From Candidatus Altimarinota bacterium (GTDB taxonomy: Bacteria; Patescibacteriota; Gracilibacteria; BD1-5; UBA6164): 48,200 nucleotides of DNA. The notes beneath the pieces were generated by a model. It made no database searches and had not been told where the DNA came from. It saw nothing but the letters and a program-made list of their open reading frames with translations. The stretch spans positions 1 through 48,200 of the forward strand of contig JAUZRO010000147.1 of NCBI GenBank assembly GCA_030950465.1, read 5' to 3'. Below are positions 42,069 to 48,200 of this stretch, in pieces. Position 1 is the first letter of the stretch, and every line of letters begins with the position of its first letter. Both the position numbers and the translations under genes were made by a program.

Positions 42069-42178
42069 TTTCCTTATTTTTATGAAAGTGTCCCTTAATT
42101 TTATAAAAGCCTTATTTTAAAGGATTTATTAAAGTAAAAATAGGTTCCCTTATTTTTATTAAATTTCCCTTAATTATT
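42069..42178. repeat. Spaced CCCTTAwTTT motifs
   Basis: CCTTATTTT or CCCTTAATTT occurs five times between glyA and the AlbA_2 gene, the first pair (42071-42101) and last pair (42147-42176) forming an imperfect direct repeat. They could be operator sites of the neighbouring regulator. No gene fits here. Confidence 0.5.
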
Positions 42179-43649
42179 TTTTTAATTTATATAAAGCATT
42201 AATATCTCTAATTTTTATACTATCTCTAAATAAAAAATCATCTTGTATAAATTTTAATAAATAATTTCTTAGCATTTTTTCTGAAATCATCAATTTTTCT
42301 TTCATTTCTAAAATTGTAGATTTTTTATTTATTATTATATAATTTAATATTTTCTGTTGATTTTTATTTAAATTATTAAATTCTTTTTCAATTTTTTCCA
42401 TAGTTTTTTCTGATATTGTATCTTCACTTTTTGAAATATTATTTCTTAAAATTAAAGTTACAATTTCATTTTTATCAATATATTCTGGTTCAGAAAGTAA
42501 AGATTTTTTCATTGAATCATAAATTCTATTTACTCATTCATTTAATTCTCTAACATATCACATTTCTGATAAAACTTTTACTATTCTTGGATTTCTAGAA
42601 TATCTTTTTTCTTTAATATTTTCAACTGTAACTCAACCAGGAAGTGGTCAGGAGTTTGAAATCTCTAATCTATCATCAAAATGTTTAATATAAATTAAAT
42701 TTCATTGTAAATTATATGATCTGTGAACTAAAGCATTAACAATTCACTCAAGCCAAGCTTCTTCAGGATATTCTGGAACTTTTACAAATTTTCAAGATTT
42801 TATATCTAAATAATAATAGTCTCTAAAAATATTATTTAAAAATCTTTTTACAAGTTCTATAATTCTTGGTATATTTCATTCAAATCTCTCATCTTTTACT
42901 ATATTTAAATTTACTCAAGTTTCTTGTTTATTTCAAATATATCTTATATATCTTAAAGATGATGATGCAATATATGTTTCAGGATTTTCTGCAAAAAGTA
43001 ATATTGCTGAATTTTTAAAAATATAATTTCAATCCTTTTTTATAGCTAAATTTCTATAAACAAGTAAATCATTATAATCTCATTTAAAATTAATTTTATT
43101 TTTATAAAAATCTAAAACACTTTTTCTAAAATCAATTTCTTCAAAATCTTTTCTTTTTTCTTCCTCAAAGTTTCTAATAAATTTATTATATTCTAAAAAT
43201 TTTACTCATTCTCTATCTAATTTAATTGTTTCATCTCAATTTCTAAAATAAACTTCTTCATTATCTTTTCTAAAAAAAGTTCTTTCTCTATCTGCTTCAA
43301 TATTATAAATTAATATTAATTTTCAATCTATAGTTACTTCTTCTATTTGAATTAAAGCAGGTGGTGAAATAAAATCAAAAACTACTTGTTTATAGTCATT
43401 TAATTCTGTATTATTCAATTTATTTAAATCTTGTATTTTTCAACTATTAATTCAAAGAACAAAAGTACCTCAATCTGCATTTAACATTCAAATTATTACA
43501 TTTGCTACTTTTATTGGCTTCAGTCAAATTTTTCAATTAGGTTCAAAAAGTCATTTTCTTTCAAAAATAACTGATTCATTTTTATTTAAAATATAATCTA
43601 GTGTTATTTTTGAATCATATCTTGATATTATTTTAACTTCCTCATTCAT
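42174..43649 (-). CDS. AlbA_2/Schlafen-domain regulator with HATPase_c_4 (COG2865)
   Basis: 491 aa. Residues ~20-150 form the AlbA_2 domain (ESVIFERKGLFEPNGKIGLK, KVANVIIGMLNADGGTFVLG, YFRNGDETIKL). Then EEAWLEGIVNALVHRSYNLQ, FDDRLEISNSGPLPGGVTVE and SRNPRIVKVLSEMGYVRELN are the standard HATPase_c_4 block; the last ~110 residues form a winged helix (QQKILNYIIINKKSTILEMK). Such proteins are putative transcription regulators in accessory regions. Next to a HEPN/MNT pair. Confidence 0.9.
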
Positions 43650-43768
43650 AAACTTTCTAAATTAATTAAATATCTTCTCATAAATTATCTATAACTCTTC
43701 AAATAAATAAAATTATTTATAAATAATTAATTTTGTAGTTTTTTTATAATTCATAATTTTTTTGATTA

Positions 43769-44167
43769 TTAAATAAATTTTTTCTTCAATATTTCAATAG
43801 TTTCAGTTATCTTTCAAGCATTTAATTTTATAAAATCAAAATTATCTTTTGAATAAAAATCTGAATAAACATGGCTCATTTGATTTCTAATATCTAAAAA
43901 TTCATCCCATAAATCTAATGAATCAATATAATCTAATTTATAAGATTCTCTAATAATTTCTTTTGGCGCAGGGCTAAAATTTAATTGATTATATTCTAGA
44001 ACTTTTTTTAAAGTTTTCCAGGAAATTTCAACTGTATATTCAAACCTTTGGATAACTCAATCTTTTTCTAATTCTGAAAAAATATCTTGTTCTACAAATA
44101 CTTTTTGTAAGCTTTTATTTGCTTTTTCACAAAGTAATATTTGTTTCTGTAATCTTTTTAATTCCAT
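43769..44167 (-). CDS. hepT: HEPN toxin, HepT/HI0074-like nucleotidyltransferase-binding protein
   Basis: 132 aa, all-helical. ELKRLQKQILLCEKANKSLQ and RFEYTVEISWKTLKKVLEYN are family hallmarks, and DEFLDIRNQMSHVYSDFYSK contains the R-x4-H-x-Y motif of the HEPN RNase active site. It overlaps the end of the nucleotidyltransferase gene by ten bases, so the two are translationally coupled. Paired members form a type VII toxin-antitoxin complex in which the Tyr is AMPylated by the partner. It is closest to the HI0074 substrate-binding branch. Confidence 0.9.
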
Positions 44168-44445
44168 TTTATTATTTTATTAAGTGCTATTTCTTTAAAA
44201 TCATTATCTACTGCATTAAAATCAACTAAATCTATTAAATATGGTAATTCTCTTAATTTATTTTTTATTTTCATTAATTCCTGAAAGCTTAATCTTTTTT
44301 CTCAAATTATTCAAATATCATAATCTGAATTTTTTTTATAATTTCACATAGCTCTACTTCAAAAAAGAAAAGCCTTAAATTTATTTTTATCTAAATTATC
44401 AAAAATAATTTCTTTCATTTTATTTTCTGGAGATATATTATTCAC
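44158..44445 (-). CDS. mntA: Minimal nucleotidyltransferase, MntA/HI0073-like antitoxin
   Basis: 95 aa with a GTG start (44445-44443), the first possible initiator after an upstream TAA; an ATG at 44418 would lose nine residues. KAFLFGSRAMGNYKKNSDYD contains GS-x10-D-x-D, the signature of MNT antitoxins, and DLVDFNAVDN gives the third catalytic Asp region. It adds AMP to the HEPN partner's Tyr in known pairs. Here it is first in the operon, as in HI0073-HI0074, in contrast to Shewanella hepT-mntA. Three conserved glycines are TGA. Confidence 0.9.
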
Positions 44446-44639
44446 AATTTAAATAATTAAAAAATATTTATCTAATAATATAATTTTTTTACTATATATA
44501 ATATAACTTTTTTTATTAAAATTTCAATAAAAAAGTTAAAACAAAAAAAAAAGAGCAAAAAAATTGACCTTTCTAATATAATATAATTATTATGATAAAT
44601 TAAATTTTATCAAAATATTTTATTAATAAATTAAAAAAT
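44446..44639. promoter_or_regulatory. Divergent intergenic region
   Basis: Very A-rich. TTGACC at 44562-44567 on the plus strand is followed by TAATATAATATAAT, a possible promoter of the 421-aa gene, though the spacing is short or the exact -10 unclear. Nothing convincing for the minus strand. Confidence 0.3.
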
Positions 44640-45905
44640 ATGTGAGAAAAAATAGAATTTAGTGATTCTATGCTTGATTTTAGAAGTGATGCTAAAAAAT
44701 TAGAATTATTTGATAAAAAAATTGATAAATTAAAAAAGTCTTGATTCAAAAAGAAAAAATTATTATCTGTTTTAAATTCAGAATTAGAAAACACAAAAAC
44801 TGAAGAGTCTTTTTACATAAATTATAAAGAAACAAACAAAGAGGAAATTGAAAAAGATATTAAAGATATTTCTTCTTACAAAGAAAGATTGAAAAATCTT
44901 ATTAATGATATTGAAGAATGAGAGGAAATTGAAAATGAAATTATAGATAAATCATTTTTAGAAACAGCTTTTTCATTTGATACTGAAAAAATGTTTAAAA
45001 ATATTAAAATCTCTTTCAATGAATTAAAAGAAAATATATTTTTTAAAAAATGAAGTGATTTTGAAAAAAGAAAGTTTGAAGTTTCTTCATTTATTCAAGT
45101 TTGAGAAGACAGCATTACTATTGTTGACCAAAAAGTTTTTGATTTAATTGATTGAAAAGATTGAATTGAATTAATTGAATCTGAAAAATATAAATTATCT
45201 GATAAAGAAGATAGTATTTATATTGAGAAAATAGAAAATTCAGATAAAGGTAAAAAAAATAGTGTTGATGAAAAAGAAAAAGTAGTTAATAAAAAATTAG
45301 AAGAAAAAGATATTGATTTTTCAAAACTATCACCAAAAGATTTTATGATAAAAATATTAGAAAAATTATATGATAGTAAAGATATAAAAGCATATTTTGC
45401 TTCAATGGAATGAAAAGGAACTATGTTATCAATTTCATATAGAAGTGAACTTTGAAACCAAATATGAAAAAAAATTAAAAGTAATGAGCAATTTTTTAAT
45501 ATTTTAGATTATAAAAATGAATTATTTAATGATGTTGATGGTTCAAATTTTGCTTCAGAAATAACAACAGATAGTATGATTTCATCATATTCAAATAATT
45601 TAGAATATAGAGATTTAGATAAATTTATTGACTGATTAGAAAATGAAAAATTATTAAATCATGAAATGAAAAATAATTTAATTAATGGTGTTTCTAAAAA
45701 TTTAACTGAAGAAAATGTTGTAAAATATTTAAATAATTATGATAGTTTAAATGATAATACTTATTTAGAATTATGAAGATTTTCTGAGATTAAAGAAGTA
45801 AAAACTAGAATTGATAATTATTATGACACATTAGATTGAGAAGATAAAAAATGGTTTGAAACAAATTATAAAACAACTAATTCTAAAGAATATAAATATG
45901 ACTAA
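44640..45905 (+). CDS. Charged coiled-coil protein of unknown function
   Basis: 421 aa, starting MGEKIEFSDSMLDFRSDAKK. No signal or membrane segment. Residues ~10-130 are Lys/Glu-rich and coiled-coil prone (KDISSYKERLKNLINDIEEG); a central globular piece (FEVSSFIQVGEDSITIVDQK) may be a small beta domain; the C-terminal half is acidic and helical. No domain recognised. First of four co-directional genes; its stop overlaps the next start (ATGACTAA). Confidence 0.8.
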
Positions 45906-46017
45906 AAAAGAAAATTTGAAGCAGAAGGAAACTAGAAATAATCTTCTTTATGGTAAACTTGTAAAAGTTTGAAAAATAGAGCTGATGATTGAACAAATAA
46001 AGGATTGAGAATTATAA
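45898..46017 (+). CDS. Small overlapping ORF, 39 aa
   Basis: ATG at 45898 overlaps the previous stop by eight bases. Product MTKKENLKQKETRNNLLYGK then LVKVGKIELMIEQIKDGEL. The ATGACTAA overlap is the same as between pilB and its predecessor, suggesting coupled translation; otherwise there is little support. Confidence 0.45.
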
Positions 46018-46062
46018 AAAATTCTTGATAAAAATAATTTAAATTAATAATAATACAACAAA

Positions 46063-46290
46063 ATGACTGAAACACTTAAAAATGTAGAAAATACAGAAAT
46101 AAAAAGTTTAGTTGAACAAATGGATAAACTAGACTTAGAATTTGATAAAAAATCTTCTCAATTATCTAGAAAAGTTGCAGATATAGAGGAAGGAATTGAG
46201 GAGTTAAAAAATAATACTACTATTAAAGAAAAATATTCTTCTTTAATATTTGAGTTAGAACAAATGTTAGAAGATTTAAGAGTAGATTAA
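46063..46290 (+). CDS. Small coiled-coil protein, 75 aa
   Basis: MTETLKNVENTEIKSLVEQM with heptad-like Leu/Ile spacing through nearly its whole length (DKLDLEFDKKSSQLSRKVAD, EELKNN, SSLIFELEQMLEDL). A dimerising helix seems likely. Third gene of the rightward group. Unrecognised. Confidence 0.75.
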   Translation: MTETLKNVENTEIKSLVEQMDKLDLEFDKKSSQLSRKVADIEEGIEELKNNTTIKEKYSSLIFELEQMLEDLRVD

Positions 46291-46302
46291 AATATTGATA
46301 AT

Positions 46303-46641
46303 ATGTATACAAATAATAAAATTATTGAAAAACTAAATAATATATCTTGAACAGAATTATTTACAACAAATAGAGAATTATTTTTTAATATTTATAATAA
46401 TTTTAATAATGCTAGTATTATAACTTCAGAAGTGAAACAGCTTTTTAGGAAAAAATTTGCTGAGTATGCTAAAACTTGAAATTATGAATTTAAAGATTGA
46501 GCAGAAATACTAATTAGAAGTGGTAATGTAGAATGAGCTTGAGGAAGAAAATATTTTTATATAAAACAAGAAGATCTTACTAAAGTTCCAGGAAATTATA
46601 ATTGGAATTTAGAAACATGACTTGCAGGATATTTTTGATAA
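46303..46641 (+). CDS. Hypothetical protein, 112 aa
   Basis: MYTNNKIIEKLNNISGTELF onward; mixed alpha/beta with a Gly-rich end (NVEGAGGRKYFYIKQEDL; NWNLETGLAGYFG) in which most glycines are TGA. The last codon before TAA is TGA. It follows the 75-aa gene by twelve bases and ends the group at a strong terminator. No family recognised. Confidence 0.75.
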
Positions 46642-46672
46642 AAAAATAAATTACATTCGTAATTTATTTTTT
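46641..46672. terminator. Bidirectional terminator
   Basis: AAAAAATAAATTAC-attc-GTAATTTATTTTTT, perfect 14-bp stem between the converging 112-aa gene and ctpA; it includes the stop codons of both. Confidence 0.85.
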
Positions 46673-48046
46673 TTCTTCAATATTTTTTTCTTCAACAACA
46701 TTCCCCAACCTTTCATTTTCCTCATCAATTACAACTTGAAGTGTTCATTTTTTTATGAAACTTTTTAGAATAGTTTTTGCTTCCTCTAGTTGTCTATCAT
46801 AAATTTCAAAATCTTTTTGTTCTAAATTTTCATCACATTTTCATACTTTAATACATTCTTCTAAATCATAATCTTGTTTTTCTATTTTTACTTTTATATC
46901 TGCTTCTATTCATTCTCAATCTATATTTTTATCTTTTGGGGTGAACCATTTTGCAATTGTAAGTTTTACCATACTTCAATCATCTAAATTAAATGGTTTT
47001 TGAACTGACCCTTTTCAGTATGTTTTTTCTCAAACTAAAATGGCTTTATCATATTCTCTTAAGGCTCCTGCTGTAATTTCGCTTGCACTTGCTGAACTTT
47101 CATTTATTAAAATTATTATTTTTTTATCAAATACTCATCAAATATTTGTACTAAAATAAGGTTCATTAAAAATTTTATTTTTATATTTTGTAGTAACTAA
47201 TAAATCTCATCTTTTTATAAATTCTGATAAAATTTCAACTGCACTAAGTAGATAACCTCCTCAATTATTTCTTAAATCAATAATTAATCAATCAATTTTT
47301 TTTTCAGATAAATTATTTAAAGATTTTTTAAATTCACTTGCTGTTTCTTCACCAAAAATATTTAATGCAATATAACCTATATTTTCTTTTTCAAAATATT
47401 TTTCTTCAACAGAGGGTATTTTAATTTTTCATCTAATTACCTCTATTTCTAAAGCTTCTTTTTCTCAAGTTCTTAAAATTTTTAATAAAACTTTTGTTCC
47501 TGCTGGACCTTTTATTTTAGAAACAGCTTCAACTAAAGTTAATTTATCTAATTTTTCATTATTAGCTTCAGTAATTACATCTTCATTTCTAAGTCAAAAT
47601 TTTTCTGCTGGAGAACCTTTTAAAACTCTTTCAATTTTTACTCAAAAGTCTAGTTTATCAACAACTGCTCATATTCATTCAAAATCTCATGATAACATTT
47701 TTTCAAATTCTTCATTGTCTTTTTTAGAAAAATACTCAGAATGTTTATCTCATAATGATTCTACTAATCATTTTGTTGCTCAAGTTATTAAACTTTGTTT
47801 TTTTATTCAATCTAAATCATAATAATCTTTTTTTATTATTGAATATGTTTTCCATAAATTCTCTAAATCTAAGTCTTTTTCATCTCAAAAAATTCAAATT
47901 CTAGAAATATTTTTATCTAAACTATTTTGAGTTTTTAATATTTTATTAACATATATTTCCTTTACTTTATCAGACAAATAGATTCATAGTAAAAAACTTG
48001 TTAAAATAAATGTTAAAACTAATACAACTTTTGAACTTTTTCTCAT
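46664..48046 (-). CDS. ctpA: Carboxy-terminal processing protease (S41, CtpA)
   Basis: 460 aa. Exported serine protease that trims C-termini of envelope proteins. N-terminal anchor KVVLVLTFILTSFLL, a PDZ domain (about residues 115-200, with RVLKGSPAEKFGLRNEDVIT), then the S41 core: GYIALNIFGEETASEFKKSL, IIDLRNNGGGYLLSAVEI, the Ser region NESSASASEITAGALREYDK and the Lys region LVGEKTYGKGSVQKPF. The Ser-Lys dyad is complete. The C-terminal ~60 residues are charged. The 154 bases upstream hold no gene. Confidence 0.94.
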
Positions 48047-48200
48047 TATTCTTTTTTAAATAGTAAAATTTTTAATAAAAACTTTTAAACAAAAAAATTA
48101 TATCTTTTATAGAAAAAAGGCAAGTCAATATCTATTTTAATTATATATAAGAAAAATGTTAAAAAAATTTTATTACTTATAAATAGCATTTTTTTTTATA

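Noticed and set aside
1-48200. tRNA, rRNA, tmRNA or CRISPR array
   Set aside because: No cloverleaf-like GC-rich segments with T-loop motifs and no regularly spaced repeats were seen; all short repeats are palindromes at scattered sites.
48047-48200. Possible gene start at the right edge
   Set aside because: ATG near 48155 meets TAA after eight codons, and no other frame is open; treated as the ctpA upstream region.

Overview
The window is very A+T-rich and cannot be read with the standard code. Genes become continuous, family-like proteins only when UGA is read as glycine (translation table 25). The glycines of the GatA signature, the Walker A loops of UvrA, PilB and the AAA ATPase, the GRLD motif of the pseudouridine synthase and the GSX10DXD motif of a nucleotidyltransferase are all partly written as TGA, while genes end in TAA or TAG. 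This points to Candidatus Gracilibacteria or Absconditabacteria (SR1) in the Patescibacteria/CPR. All coordinates below use that code.

Region 1 (1-1800) is accessory DNA. It holds a RelBE-like toxin-antitoxin pair cut by the window edge, a REP-associated tyrosine transposase between two near-identical palindromes, and a duplicated terminator. Between the two terminator copies lies a compact locus that looks like an Fst/par-type type I toxin-antitoxin: a 26-codon hydrophobic peptide gene and a convergent small RNA, each with its own promoter, meeting at one bidirectional terminator and sharing a direct repeat over the peptide's start. Region 2 (1805-6240) is a single 1396-aa surface-layer-homology protein with a consensus promoter and a ~200-nt leader.

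Region 3 (6277-10960) is a leftward type IV pilus operon (two membrane proteins, PilB, PilC). Region 4 (11034-35920) is mostly housekeeping: DnaQ-DinG helicase, GtrA-like protein, RluB-type pseudouridine synthase, NOL1/NOP2/Sun methyltransferase, MurB, UvrA, ComF, GatA, an AAA ATPase, ComEC, Lgt-like protein, EF-P, RNase Y, PrmC, an ABC-2 permease and Fmt. A pilin-like gene at 31.7-33.0 kb carries an in-frame TAA. Several of these genes (uvrA, comF, comEC, prmC four times, fmt) contain short palindromic repeats inserted in frame, resembling Rickettsia palindromic elements; relatives of some of them also lie between genes.

Region 5 (35936-42037) has a second pilin, a large HEPN-like protein, a WecA/MraY-family transferase, a frameshifted membrane protein and GlyA. 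Region 6 (42174-46641) is accessory: an AlbA_2/Schlafen regulator, an MNT-HEPN toxin-antitoxin pair and a rightward operon of unrecognised charged proteins. A carboxy-terminal processing protease closes the window.

Together the genes fit a reduced, host-dependent cell that keeps type IV pili and DNA-uptake genes (ComEC, ComF, PilB/C, pilins), a proteinaceous surface layer and translation-quality functions. No rRNA, tRNA or CRISPR was seen.
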